From Lycorma delicatula (Eukaryota > Arthropoda > Insecta > Hemiptera > Fulgoridae), in the NCBI RefSeq assembly GCF_047948215.1, contig NC_134456.1, forward strand, positions 16,648,230-16,712,229: a DNA stretch of 64,000 nucleotides, given 5' to 3'. The number at the start of each line of letters is the position of its first letter. Position 1 is the stretch's first letter. The notes beneath the pieces are model-generated. The model did not search any database. It worked only from the letters and a program-made list of their open reading frames with translations, and had not been told where the DNA came from. This document shows positions 9,056 through 23,337 of this stretch, piece by piece. The position numbers and the translations under genes are program-made.

Positions 9056-11668
9056 CACCAGCTAAAATATTAATCTGGTAAGTTATCATTTATTTAACAA
9101 AGTCACTAAATTATCTCTTACACGTAGTCGGTTACGGTTTGCATTCTGTTGCAAGAGTTTTTTGTTAGTATTACATTAAAGATTTCTAATCTGAGGAGAA
9201 CTTTTTATATATTAACCACTGTGTACGTGAAAACATAACTGATTTTTATTGAAGTATATCAAGAAAAAAAAATTAATTATCTTTTCCTTCTTCTTGTTAT
9301 GAATGTTTAAGTTGCATTTTTAAAATGAAGTTAGGGAAAAAAGTATAGGTTTTGCAGAAAACTTGTGCAGAAAACTTTATACAGTCCCCTATACAAGGGA
9401 TTCATTCATCATGGTATTCTGAATTTGATATTAACAGTGTGAAAATAAATCATTTTTTAATTTTTGTTTGTAAAATGTGATTTAAAAAAAATATTATTCA
9501 CTTCATTGACCGGCCATTGAAATCAATGTCTGTGTTTTATGGTCAGGATAACACCTACTTCTACAATTTGTCCATGCAATAAAATTTCATTCCTGTTGTT
9601 GATCGTTTGATACTGTAAAATAATTAATGATCAAAGCACACTGTCTTGTTATTCATTCAAAAAAGTCAAAAGCAGTGGTTTCTAAACGTTTCGGACTCGC
9701 GTCGCCGTTTTTAATTACATTTTCCAATGTGCCATTCGCAACGAAAATCTATGACTGCCCGTAAGTAAGAGATTAAAATAAATACAATCTATTATGGGTT
9801 CATTGCAAAAATTAATAACTATAAAAATCTTTTAAAATTTTATTATGAAACTTTAACAATATTTCGCGACAAGCCAGTGAAGAAGCATCTCGTATCATTT
9901 GTTGCAGGTACGACAACGATTAGATAAGTAGGTTTAGAGTGAACAGCATTAATATGACAACAACGAAATTGATAATGAAAATTGAAGGGAGGATGGTATT
10001 ACATTGCAACAGGGTCTCCATTTTTAGTAAGATTAGTTTCTGCTTCAGGTAATTATGTATTCTTTATTGGATGCATGTGCATAGTGGAGTAATTTAGCGT
10101 GTTAGAACATTGGAAAAAATCGCATTTCCCAGGTAATCATCTCAGTAGTTTGTAAATTTTCTTCATGTTAACTGGGTCATTAAGTATTATAAGTTAGAGA
10201 TATGTTCAGTCGCGTTCCCATTCCATACCTCATCATCCCGCTGCCCCTAAAACGGTTGTAATAGTTTTTTAATTATGTTTATTACTGTATCATTATGCAT
10301 TTTCCTTTGGAATTGGTTATGCTAATTCGCGTTCACGTCCCGAAATACCCGCCCCAAAAGTAAGTCTCTGCGTATGTTGTAAATGTTTTTAATTATGTTT
10401 TTGCATGTTGGGTTTATTACAGGTGTATTTTGTGTTTTAGGTTTTGACTTGTATTTTTTTAAGTCCCGTTCACGTTCCATACACTAATTCCCCTTAAGCC
10501 CCTCAGTGGATTTTAAATGTATTTTATGTTATGTGTTGTATGTTTTTTGTAGTGTTTTTGTGTTTCATTAGAATTATTTTTGTTTAGTATGTTCGTCATT
10601 GTGTTAAGTAGTGTTATATGTGTTTAGTATTTTTACAAGTGCATTATGTTATTTAAGTTAAAATTAGTTATGTTTATCGCCCGCGCGTTTCCTAAACGAA
10701 ACATCAAATCTCCCTATTTTGAACTCCGATATAATTTTAAAAAGTTTTTGTTACTTATATTTAAAATTAAAGTGAATGCTCGTAAGCCAGGTAAAGGTAT
10801 AGGTAATTTTCCTATGTTTTTTAAATTTTATTATGCAATATATTTTACATACATGTAACTGTGTTTTTACGAATTGATTTGATATTTTTAATAATGTTGT
10901 TTCAGATTGTTAAACTATTCAGGGATAAACTATGGTGTGATGAAGAGAAGAAATGAATAATTTGATTCCAGAAGACTTAATATATTATTAGTTTGTTAAT
11001 TACTTTACTATTTTTATACTAATATTATTTTATTTTGTTTCATGGTTTTTTCAGGCACAATAATATTTGTATATTTAAAAATTAATGTTGGAACAAGAAA
11101 ACTAAAATAATACTTAGAAAATTTCCATGTGATGATGAATGTATAAAAAAAAAGATGAAAAATGTAATTTCAACAAGGTCAAGTGAAGATGATCAGTTTA
11201 ACAATAACAGTATCAACATCTAAATGACATAAGTGAGCAAAATTTTCAATTTATTAGTTTTTAAAAAAAGAATATAAAACCTTATGATCAGATTTCTTTA
11301 TGTAAAAAATTGAAGGATTTTTTTTTGTTTAAGACAGTATTAATTTTGACAACATTACATCATTTCATGTAACGGTGCATTAAAGGTTTTAATAAAAACG
11401 ATCGATTATAGTTATTTATCCTTAAATATTAATAAGAAGCTTCTTGTAAACTTTTACTACATTGAACATTTTATTTTTCTAAAGTTGAATCAATGGTATT
11501 AATTTTATATTTAATTTTTAATAATTATTTGTATATGATTTGGTTCGTGTTACTATATTTCTAATAGTAAATCTTTTGTTGTGTTCTCTGTAGACACATT
11601 ATGTTTATCAAGCAACATATCTAACCTCAATTGTTGTAACCACTGGACCATTTGTGTGAGCTTCGATC
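9056..11668 (+). repeat. Unit U4 (class I, 2613 bp)
   Basis: Standard class I unit with nine A in the poly-A. I saw no private variant relative to U1 apart from positions shared across the class. Confidence 0.96.
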
Positions 11669-14282
11669 CACCAGCTAAAATATTAATCTGGTAAGTTATC
11701 ATTTATTTAACAAAGTCACTAAATTATCTCTTACACGTAGTCGGTTACGGTTTGCATTCTGTTGCAAGAGTTTTTTGTTAGTATTACATTAAAGATTTCT
11801 AATCTGAGGAGAACTTTTTATATATTAACCACTGTGTACGTGAAAACATAACTGATTTTTATTGAAGTATATCAAGAAAAAAAAATTAATTATCTTTTCC
11901 TTCTTCTTGTTATGAATGTTTAAGTTGCATTTTTAAAATGAAGTTAGGGAAAAAAGTATAGGTTTTGCAGAAAACTTGTGCAGAAAACTTTATACAGTCC
12001 CCTATACAAGGGATTCATTCATCATGGTATTCTGAATTTGATATTAACAGTGTGAAAATAAATCATTTTTTAATTTTTGTTTGTAAAATGTGATTTAAAA
12101 AAAATATTATTCACTTCATTGACCGGCCATTGAAATCAATGTCTGTGTTTTATGGTCAGGATAACACCTACTTCTACAATTTGTCCATGCAATAAAATTT
12201 CATTCCTGTTGTTGATCGTTTGATACTGTAAAATAATTAATGATCAAAGCACACTGTCTTGTTATTCATTCAAAAAAGTCAAAAGCAGTGGTTTCTAAAC
12301 GTTTCGGACTCGCGTCGCCGTTTTTAATTACATTTTCCAATGTGCCATTCGCAACGAAAATCTATGACTGCCCGTAAGTAAGAGATTAAAATAAATACAA
12401 TCTATTATGGGTTCATTGCAAAAATTAATAACTATAAAAATCTTTTAAAATTTTATTATGAAACTTTAACAATATTTCGCGACAAGCCAGTGAAGAAGCA
12501 TCTCGTATCATTTGTTGCAGGTACGACAACGATTAGATAAGTAGGTTTAGAGTGAACAGCATTAATATGACAACAACGAAATTGATAATGAAAATTGAAG
12601 GGAGGATGGTATTACATTGCAACAGGGTCTCCATTTTTAGTAAGATTAGTTTCTGCTTCAGGTAATTATGTATTCTTTATTGGATGCATGTGCATAGTGG
12701 AGTAATTTAGCGTGTTAGAACATTGGAAAAAATCGCATTTCCCAGGTAATCATCTCAGTAGTTTGTAAATTTTCTTCATGTTAACTGGGTCATTAAGTAT
12801 TATAAGTTAGAGATATGTTCAGTCGCGTTCCCATTCCATACCTCATCATCCCGCTGCCCCTAAAACGGTTGTAATAGTTTTTTAATTATGTTTATTACTG
12901 TATCATTATGCATTTTCCTTTGGAATTGGTTATGCTAATTCGCGTTCACGTCCCGAAATACCCGCCCCAAAAGTAAGTCTCTGCGTATGTTGTAAATGTT
13001 TTTAATTATGTTTTTGCATGTTGGGTTTATTACAGGTGTATTTTGTGTTTTAGGTTTTGACTTGTATTTTTTTAAGTCCCGTTCACGTTCCATACACTAA
13101 TTCCCCTTAAGCCCCTCAGTGGATTTTAAATGTATTTTATGTTATGTGTTGTATGTTTTTTGTAGTGTTTTTGTGTTTCATTAGAATTATTTTTGTTTAG
13201 TATGTTCGTCATTGTGTTAAGTAGTGTTATATGTGTTTAGTATTTTTACAAGTGCATTATGTTATTTAAGTTAAAATTAGTTATGTTTATCGCCCGCGCG
13301 TTTCCTAAACGAAACATCAAATCTCCCTATTTTGAACTCCGATATAATTTTAAAAAGTTTTTGTTACTTATATTTAAAATTAAAGTGAATGCTCGTAAGC
13401 CAGGTAAAGGTATAGGTAATTTTCCTATGTTTTTTAAATTTTATTATGCAATATATTTTACATACATGTAACTGTGTTTTTACGAATTGATTTGATATTT
13501 TTAATAATGTTGTTTCAGATTGTTAAACTATTCAGGGATAAACTATGGTGTGATGAAGAGAAGAAATGAATAATTTGATTCCAGAAGACTTAATATATTA
13601 TTAGTTTGTTAATTACTTTACTATTTTTATACTAATATTATTTTATTTTGTTTCATGGTTTTTTCAGGCACAATAATATTTGTATATTTAAAAATTAATG
13701 TTGGAACAAGAAAACTAAAATAATACTTAGAAAATTTCCATGTGATGATGAATGTATAAAAAAAAAAGATGAAAAATGTAATTTCAACAAGGTCAAGTGA
13801 AGATGATCAGTTTAACAATAACAGTATCAACATCTAAATGACATAAGTGAGCAAAATTTTCAATTTATTAGTTTTTAAAAAAAGAATATAAAACCTTATG
13901 ATCAGATTTCTTTATGTAAAAAATTGAAGGATTTTTTTTTGTTTAAGACAGTATTAATTTTGACAACATTACATCATTTCATGTAACGGTGCATTAAAGG
14001 TTTTAATAAAAACGATCGATTATAGTTATTTATCCTTAAATATTAATAAGAAGCTTCTTGTAAACTTTTACTACATTGAACATTTTATTTTTCTAAAGTT
14101 GAATCAATGGTATTAATTTTATATTTAATTTTTAATAATTATTTGTATATGATTTGGTTCGTGTTACTATATTTCTAATAGTAAATCTTTTGTTGTGTTC
14201 ACTGTAGACACATTATGTTTATCAAGCAACATATCTAACCTCAATTGTTGTAACCACTGGACCATTTGTGTGAGCTTCGATC
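11669..14282 (+). repeat. Unit U5 (class I, 2614 bp)
   Basis: Standard class I unit with ten A in the poly-A. It carries A at 14201 in the acceptor-like site, the same change as in U3 and U8, but its counterpart U10 lacks it. Confidence 0.96.
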
Positions 14283-16895
14283 CACCAGCTAAAATATTAA
14301 TCTGGTAAGTTATCATTTATTTAACAAAGTCACTAAATTATCTCTTACACGTAGTCGGTTACGGTTTGCATTCTGTTGCAAGAGTTTTTTGTTAGTATTA
14401 CATTAAAGATTTCTAATCTGAGGAGAACTTTTTATATATTAACCACTGTGTACGTGAAAACATAACTGATTTTTATTGAAGTATATCAAGAAAAAAAAAT
14501 TAATTATCTTTTCCTTCTTCTTGTTATGAATGTTTAAGTTGCATTTTTAAAATGAAGTTAGGGAAAAAAGTATAGGTTTTGCAGAAAACTTGTGCAGAAA
14601 ACTTTATACAGTCCCCTATACAAGGGATTCATTCATCATGGTATTCTGAATTTGATATTAACAGTGTGAAAATAAATCATTTTTTAATTTTTGTTTGTAA
14701 AATGTGATTTAAAAAAAATATTATTCACTTCATTGACCGGCCATTGAAATCAATGTCTGTGTTTTATGGTCAGGATAACACCTACTTCTACAATTTGTCC
14801 ATGCAATAAAATTTCATTCCTGTTGTTGATCGTTTGATACTGTAAAATAATTAATGATCAAAGCACACTGTCTTGTTATTCATTCAAAAAAGTCAAAAGC
14901 AGTGGTTTCTAAACGTTTCGGACTCGCGTCGCCGTTTTTAATTACATTTTCCAATGTGCCATTCGCAACGAAAATCTATGACTGCCCGTAAGTAAGAGAT
15001 TAAAATAAATACAATCTATTATGGGTTCATTGCAAAAATTAATAACTATAAAAATCTTTTAAAATTTTATTATGAAACTTTAACAATATTTCGCGACAAG
15101 CCAGTGAAGAAGCATCTCGTATCATTTGTTGCAGGTACGACAACGATTAGATAAGTAGGTTTAGAGTGAACAGCATTAATATGACAACAACGAAATTGAT
15201 AATGAAAATTGAAGGGAGGATGGTATTACATTGCAACAGGGTCTCCATTTTTAGTAAGATTAGTTTCTGCTTCAGGTAATTATGTATTCTTTATTGGATG
15301 CATGTGCATAGTGGAGTAATTTAGCGTGTTAGAACATTGGAAAAAATCGCATTTCCCAGGTAATCATCTCAGTAGTTTGTAAATTTTCTTCATGTTAACT
15401 GGGTCATTAAGTATTATAAGTTAGAGATATGTTCAGTCGCGTTCCCATTCCATACCTCATCATCCCGCTGCCCCTAAAACGGTTGTAATAGTTTTTTAAT
15501 TATGTTTATTACTGTATCATTATGCATTTTCCTTTGGAATTGGTTATGCTAATTCGCGTTCACGTCCCGAAATACCCGCCCCAAAAGTAAGTCTCTGCGT
15601 ATGTTGTAAATGTTTTTAATTATGTTTTTGCATGTTGGGTTTATTACAGGTGTATTTTGTGTTTTAGGTTTTGACTTGTATTTTTTTAAGTCCCGTTCAC
15701 GTTCCATACACTAATTCCCCTTAAGCCCCTCAGTGGATTTTAAATGTATTTTATGTTATGTGTTGTATGTTTTTTGTAGTGTTTTTGTGTTTCATTAGAA
15801 TTATTTTTGTTTAGTATGTTCGTCATTGTGTTAAGTAGTGTTATATGTGTTTAGTATTTTTACAAGTGCATTATGTTATTTAAGTTAAAATTAGTTATGT
15901 TTATCGCCCGCGCGTTTCCTAAACGAAACATCAAATCTCCTTATTTTGAACTCCGATATAATTTTAAAAAGTTTTTGTTACTTATATTTAAAATTAAAGT
16001 GAATGCTCGTAAGCCAGGTAAAGGTATAGGTAATTTTCCTATGTTTTTTAAATTTTATTATGCAATATATTTTACATACATGTAACTGTGTTTTTACGAA
16101 TTGATTTGATATTTTTAATAATGTTGTTTCAGATTGTTAAACTATTCAGGGATAAACTATGGTGTGATGAAGAGAAGAAATGAATAATTTGATTCCAGAA
16201 GACTTAATATATTATTAGTTTGTTAATTACTTTACTATTTTTATACTAATATTATTTTATTTTGTTTCATGGTTTTTTCAGGCACAATAATATTTGTATA
16301 TTTAAAAATTAATGTTGGAACAAGAAAACTAAAATAATACTTAGAAAATTTCCATGTGATGATGAATGTATAAAAAAAAAGATGAAAAATGTAATTTCAA
16401 CAAGGTCAAGTGAAGATGATCAGTTTAACAATAACAGTATCAACATCTAAATGACATAAGTGAGCAAAATTTTCAATTTATTAGTTTTTAAAAAAAGAAT
16501 ATAAAACCTTATGATCAGATTTCTTTATGTAAAAAATTGAAGGATTTTTTTTTGTTTAAGACAGTATTAATTTTGACAACATTACATCATTTCATGTAAC
16601 GGTGCATTAAAGGTTTTAATAAAAACGATCGATTATAGTTATTTATCCTTAAATATTAATAAGAAGCTTCTTGTAAACTTTTACTACATTGAACATTTTA
16701 TTTTTCTAAAGTTGAATCAATGGTATTAATTTTATATTTAATTTTTAATAATTATTTGTATATGATTTGGTTCGTGTTACTATATTTCTAATAGTAAATC
16801 TTTTGTTGTGTTCTCTGTAGACACATTATGTTTATCAAGCAACATATCTAACCTCAATTGTTGTAACCACTGGACCATTTGTGTGAGCTTCGATC
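14283..16895 (+). repeat. Unit U6 (class I, 2613 bp)
   Basis: Counterpart of U1 in HOR copy 2. It has one private base, T at 15941, which is silent if the 70-codon frame is read (proline codon). Confidence 0.96.
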
Positions 16896-19800
16896 CACCA
16901 GCTAAAATATTAATCTGGTAAGTTATCATTTATTTAACAAAGTCACTAAATTATCTCTTACACGTAGTCGGTTACGGTTTGCATTCTGTTGCAAGAGTTT
17001 TTTGTTAGTATTACATTAAAGATTTCTAATCTGAGGAGAACTTTTTATATATTAACCACTGTGTACGTGAAAACATAACTGATTTTTATTGAAGTATATC
17101 AAGAAAAAAAAATTAATTATCTTTTCCTTCTTCTTGTTATGAATGTTTAAGTTGCATTTTTAAAATGAAGTTAGGGAAAAAAGTATAGGTTTTGCAGAAA
17201 ACTTGTGCAGAAAACTTTATACAGTCCCCTATACAAGGGATTCATTCATCATGGTATTCTGAATTTGATATTAACAGTGTGAAAATAAATCATTTTTTAA
17301 TTTTTGTTTGTAAAATGTGATTTAAAAAAAATATTATTCACTTCATTGACCGGCCATTGAAATCAATGTCTGTGTTTTATGGTCAGGATAACACCTACTT
17401 CTACAATTTGTCCATGCAATAAAATTTCATTCCTGTTGTTGATCGTTTGATACTGTAAAATAATTAATGATCAAAGCACACTGTCTTGTTATTCATTCAA
17501 AAAAGTCAAAAGCAGTGGTTTCTAAACGTTTCGGACTCGCGTCGCCGTTTTTAATTACATTTTCCAATGTGCCATTCGCAACGAAAATCTATGACTGCCC
17601 GTAAGTAAGAGATTAAAATAAATACAATCTATTATGGGTTCATTGCAAAAATTAATAACTATAAAAATCTTTTAAAATTTTATTATGAAACTTTAACAAT
17701 ATTTCGCGACAAGCCAGTGAAGAAGCATCTCGTATCATTTGTTGCAGGTACGACAACGATTAGATAAGTAGGTTTAGAGTGAACAGCATTAATATGACAA
17801 CAACGAAATTGATAATGAAAATTGAAGGGAGGATGGTATTACATTGCAACAGGGTCTCCATTTTTAGTAAGATTAGTTTCTGCTTCAGGTAATTATGTAT
17901 TCTTTATTGGATGCATGTGCATAGTGGAGTAATTTAGCGTGTTAGAACATTGGAAAAAATCGCATTTCCCAGGTAATCATCTCAGTAGTTTGTAAATTTT
18001 CTTCATGTTAACTGGGTCATTAAGTATTATAAGTTAGAGATATGTTCAGTCGCGTTCCCATTCCATACCTCATCATCCCGCTGCCCCTAAAACGGTTGTA
18101 ATAGTTTTTTAATTATGTTTATTACTGTATCATTATGCATTTTCCTTTGGAATTGGTTATGCTAATTCGCGTTCACGTCCCGAAATACCCGCCCCAAAAG
18201 TAAGTCTCTGCGTATGTTGTAAATGTTTTTAATTATGTTTTTGCATGTTGGGTTTATTACAGGTGTATTTTGAGTTTTAGGTTTTGACTTGTATTTTTTT
18301 AAGTCCCGTTCACGTTCCATACACTAATTCCCCTTAAGCCCCGCAGTGGATTTTAAATGTATTTTATGTTATGTGTTGTAAAAAGTTTATTAAAAAATTA
18401 TAGGTTTTGCAGAAAACTTGTGCAGAAAACTTTATACAGTCCCCTATACAAGGGATTCATTCATCATGGTATTCTGAATTTGATATTAACAGTGTGAAAA
18501 TAAATCATTTTTTAATTTTTGTTTGTAAAATGTGATTTAAAAAAAATATTATTCACTTCATTGACCGGCCATTGAAATCAATGTCTGTGTTTTATGGTCA
18601 GGATAACACCTACTTCTACAATTTGTCCATGCAATAAAATTTCATTCCTGTTGTTGATCGTTTGATACTGTAAAATAATTAATGATCAAAGCACACTGTC
18701 TTGTTATTCATTCAAAAAAGTCAAAAGCAGTGGTTTCTAAACGTTTCGGACTCGCGTCGCCGTTTTTAATTACATTTTCCAATGTGCCATTCGCAACGAA
18801 AATCTATGACTGCCCGTAAGTAAGAGATTAAAATAAATACAATCTATTATGGGTTCATTGCAAAAATTAATAACTATAAAAATCTTTTAAAATTTTATTA
18901 TGAAACTTTAACAATATTTCGCGACAAGCCAGTGAAGAAGCATCTCGTATCATTTGTTGCAGGTACGACAACGATTAGATAAGTAGGTTTAGAGTGAACA
19001 GCATTAATATGACAACAACGAAATTGATAATGAAAATTGAAGGGAGGATGGTATTACATTGCAACAGGGTCTCCATTTTTAGTAAGATTAGTTTCTGCTT
19101 CAGGTAATTATGTATTCTTTATTGGATGCATGTGCATAGTGGAGTAATTTAGCGTGTTAGAACATTGGAAAAAATCGCATTTCCCAGGTAATCATCTCAG
19201 TAGTTTGTAAATTTTCTTCATGTTAACTGGGTCATTAAGTATTATAAGTTAGAGATATGTTCAGTCGCGTTCCCATTCCATACCTCATCATCCCGCTGCC
19301 CCTAAAACGGTTGTAATAGTTTTTTAATTATGTTTATTACTGTATCATTATGCATTTTCCTTTGGAATTGGTTATGCTAATTCGCGTTCACGTCCCGAAA
19401 TACCCGCCCCAAAAGTAAGTCTCTGCGTATGTTGTAAATGTTTTTAATTATGTTTTTGCATGTTGGGTTTATTACAGGTGTATTTTGTGTTTTAGGTTTT
19501 GACTTGTATTTTTTTAAGTCCCGTTCACGTTCCATACACTAATTCCCCTTAAGCCCCTCAGTGGATTTTAAATGTATTTTATGTTATGTGTTGTATGTTT
19601 TTTGTAGTGTTTTTGTGTTTCATTAGAATTATTTTTGTTTAGTATGTTCGTCATTGTGTTAAGTAGTGTTATATGTGTTTAGTATTTTTACAAGTGCATT
19701 ATGTTATTTAAGTTAAAATTAGTTATGTTTATCGCCCGCGCGTTTCCTAAACGAAACATCAAATCTCCCTATTTTGAACTCCGATATAATTTTAAAAAGT

Positions 19801-20723
19801 TTTTGTTACTTATATTTAAAATTAAAGTGAATGCTCGTAAGCCAGGTAAAGGTATAGGTAATTTTCCTATGTTTTTTAAATTTTATTATGCAATATATTT
19901 TACATACATGTAACTGTGTTTTTACGAATTGATTTGATATTTTTAATAATGTTGTTTCAGATTGTTAAACTATTCAGGGATAAACTATGGTGTGATGAAG
20001 AGAAGAAATGAATAATTTGATTCCAGAAGACTTAATATATTATTAGTTTGTTAATTACTTTACTATTTTTATACTAATATTATTTTATTTTGTTTCATGG
20101 TTTTTTCAGGCACAATAATATTTGTATATTTAAAAATTAATGTTGGAACAAGAAAACTAAAATAATACTTAGAAAATTTCCATGTGATGATGAATGTATA
20201 AAAAAAAAGATGAAAAATGTAATTTCAACAAGGTCAAGTGAAGATGATCAGTTTAACAATAACAGTATCAACATCTAAATGACATAAGTGAGCAAAATTT
20301 TCAATTTATTAGTTTTTAAAAAAAGAATATAAAACCTTATGATCAGATTTCTTTATGTAAAAAATTGAAGGATTTTTTTTTGTTTAAGACAGTATTAATT
20401 TTGACAACATTACATCATTTCATGTAACGGTGCATTAAAGGTTTTAATAAAAACGATCGATTATAGTTATTTATCCTTAAATATTAATAAGAAGCTTCTT
20501 GTAAACTTTTACTACATTGAACATTTTATTTTTCTAAAGTTGAATCAATGGTATTAATTTTATATTTAATTTTTAATAATTATTTGTATATGATTTGGTT
20601 CGTGTTACTATATTTCTAATAGTAAATCTTTTGTTGTGTTCTCTGTAGACACATTATGTTTATCAAGCAACATATCTAACCTCAATTGTTGTAACCACTG
20701 GACCATTTGTGTGAGCTTCGATC
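16896..20723 (+). repeat. Unit U7 (class I, 3828 bp) with the same internal partial duplication as U2
   Basis: The first part is 16896-18380, the junction 18381-18399 and the restart 18400-20723. The junction bases and the two nearby substitutions (18273, 18343) are identical to U2. The rearrangement therefore arose once and was copied with the whole HOR. Confidence 0.95.
18381..18399 (+). repeat. Junction of the partial duplication in U7
   Basis: Identical to the junction at 4099-4117 and exactly 14282 bp from it. It is a unique marker of the five-unit HOR. Confidence 0.85.
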
Positions 20724-23337
20724 CACCAGCTAAAATATTAATCTGGTAAGTTATCATTTATTTAACAAAGTCACTAAATTATCTCTTACACGTAGTCGGT
20801 TACGGTTTGCATTCTGTTGCAAGAGTTTTTTGTTAGTATTACATTAAAGATTTCTAATCTGAGGAGAACTTTTTATATATTAACCACTGTGTACGTGAAA
20901 ACATAACTGATTTTTATTGAAGTATATCAAGAAAAAAAAATTAATTATCTTTTCCTTCTTCTTGTTATGAATGTTTAAGTTGCATTTTTAAAATGAAGTT
21001 AGGGAAAAAAGTATAGGTTTTGCAGAAAACTTGTGCAGAAAACTTTATACAGTCCCCTATACAAGGGATTCATTCATCATGGTATTCTGAATTTGATATT
21101 AACAGTGTGTAAATAAATCATTTTTTAATTTTTGTTTGTAAAATGTGATTTAAAAAAAATATTATTCACTTCATTGACCGGCCATTGAAATCAATGTCTG
21201 TGTTTTATGGTCAGGATAACACCTACTTCTACAATTTGTCCATGCAATAAAATTTCATTCCTGTTGTTGATCGTTTGATACTGTAAAATAATTAATGATC
21301 AAAGCACACTGTCTTGTTATTCATTCAAAAAAGTCAAAAGCAGTGGTTTCTAAACGTTTCGGACTCGCGTCGCCGTTTTTAATTACATTTTCCAATGTGC
21401 CATTCGCAACGAAAATCTATGACTGCCCGTAAGTAAGAGATTAAAATAAATACAATCTATTATGGGTTCATTGCAAAAATTAATAACTATAAAAATCTTT
21501 TAAAATTTTATTATGAAACTTTAACAATATTTCGCGACAAGCCAGTGAAGAAGCATCTCGTATCATTTGTTGCAGGTACGACAACGATTAGATAAGTAGG
21601 TTTAGAGTGAACAGCATTAATATGACAACAACGAAATTGATAATGAAAATTGAAGGGAGGATGGTATTACATTGCAACAGGGTCTCCATTTTTAGTAAGA
21701 TTAGTTTCTGCTTCAGGTAATTATGTATTCTTTATTGGATGCATGTGCATAGTGGAGTAATTTAGCGTGTTAGAACATTGGAAAAAATCGCATTTCCCAG
21801 GTAATCATCTCAGTAGTTTGTAAATTTTCTTCATGTTAACTGGGTCATTAAGTATTATAAGTTAGAGATATGTTCAGTCGCGTTCCCATTCCATACCTCA
21901 TCATCCCGCTGCCCCTAAAACGGTTGTAATAGTTTTTTAATTATGTTTATTACTGTATCATTATGCATTTTCCTTTGGAATTGGTTATGCTAATTCGCGT
22001 TCACGTCCCGAAATACCCGCCCCAAAAGTAAGTCTCTGCGTATGTTGTAAATGTTTTTAATTATGTTTTTGCATGTTGGGTTTATTACAGGTGTATTTTG
22101 TGTTTTAGGTTTTGACTTGTATTTTTTTAAGTCCCGTTCACGTTCCATACACTAATTCCCCTTAAGCCCCTCAGTGGATTTTAAATGTATTTTATGTTAT
22201 GTGTTGTATGTTTTTTGTAGTGTTTTTGTGTTTCATTAGAATTATTTTTGTTTAGTATGTTCGTCATTGTGTTAAGTAGTGTTATATGTGTTTAGTATTT
22301 TTACAAGTGCATTATGTTATTTAAGTTAAAATTAGTTATGTTTATCGCCCGCGCGTTTCCTAAACGAAACATCAAATCTCCCTATTTTGAACTCCGATAT
22401 AATTTTAAAAAGTTTTTGTTACTTATATTTAAAATTAAAGTGAATGCTCGTAAGCCAGGTAAAGGTATAGGTAATTTTCCTATGTTTTTTAAATTTTATT
22501 ATGCAATATATTTTACATACATGTAACTGTGTTTTTACGAATTGATTTGATATTTTTAATAATGTTGTTTCAGATTGTTAAACTATTCAGGGATAAACTA
22601 TGGTGTGATGAAGAGAAGAAATGAATAATTTGATTCCAGAAGACTTAATATATTATTAGTTTGTTAATTACTTTACTATTTTTATACTAATATTATTTTA
22701 TTTTGTTTCATGGTTTTTTCAGGCACAATAATATTTGTATATTTAAAAATTAATGTTGGAACAAGAAAACTAAAATAATACTTAGAAAATTTCCATGTGA
22801 TGATGAATGTATAAAAAAAAAAGATGAAAAATGTAATTTCAACAAGGTCAAGTGAAGATGATCAGTTTAACAATAACAGTATCAACATCTAAATGACATA
22901 AGTGAGCAAAATTTTCAATTTATTAGTTTTTAAAAAAAGAATATAAAACCTTATGATCAGATTTCTTTATGTAAAAAATTGAAGGATTTTTTTTTGTTTA
23001 AGACAGTATTAATTTTGACAACATTACATCATTTCATGTAACGGTGCATTAAAGGTTTTAATAAAAACGATCGATTATAGTTATTTATCCTTAAATATTA
23101 ATAAGAAGCTTCTTGTAAACTTTTACTACATTGAACATTTTATTTTTCTAAAGTTGAATCAATGGTATTAATTTTATATTTAATTTTTAATAATTATTTG
23201 TATATGATTTGGTTCGTGTTACTATATTTCTAATAGTAAATCTTTTGTTGTGTTCACTGTAGACACATTATGTTTATCAAGCAACATATCTAACCTCAAT
23301 TGTTGTAACCACTGGACCATTTGTGTGAGCTTCGATC
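20724..23337 (+). repeat. Unit U8 (class I, 2614 bp)
   Basis: Counterpart of U3. It shares T at 21110, A at 23256 and the ten-A poly-A. Confidence 0.96.

Larger units (their letters stand above)
1..14282 (+). repeat. Five-unit higher-order repeat, copy 1 (U1-U5)
   Basis: Five units (2613, 3828, 2614, 2613 and 2614 bp) form a 14282-bp block that recurs immediately downstream. Matching positions exactly 14282 bp apart share rare variants: the 1215-bp partial duplication (junctions 4099 and 18381), A at 3991/18273, G at 4061/18343, T at 6828/21110 and A at 8974/23256. Shared rare variants at a constant distance are the standard sign of an HOR amplified as a block. Confidence 0.93.
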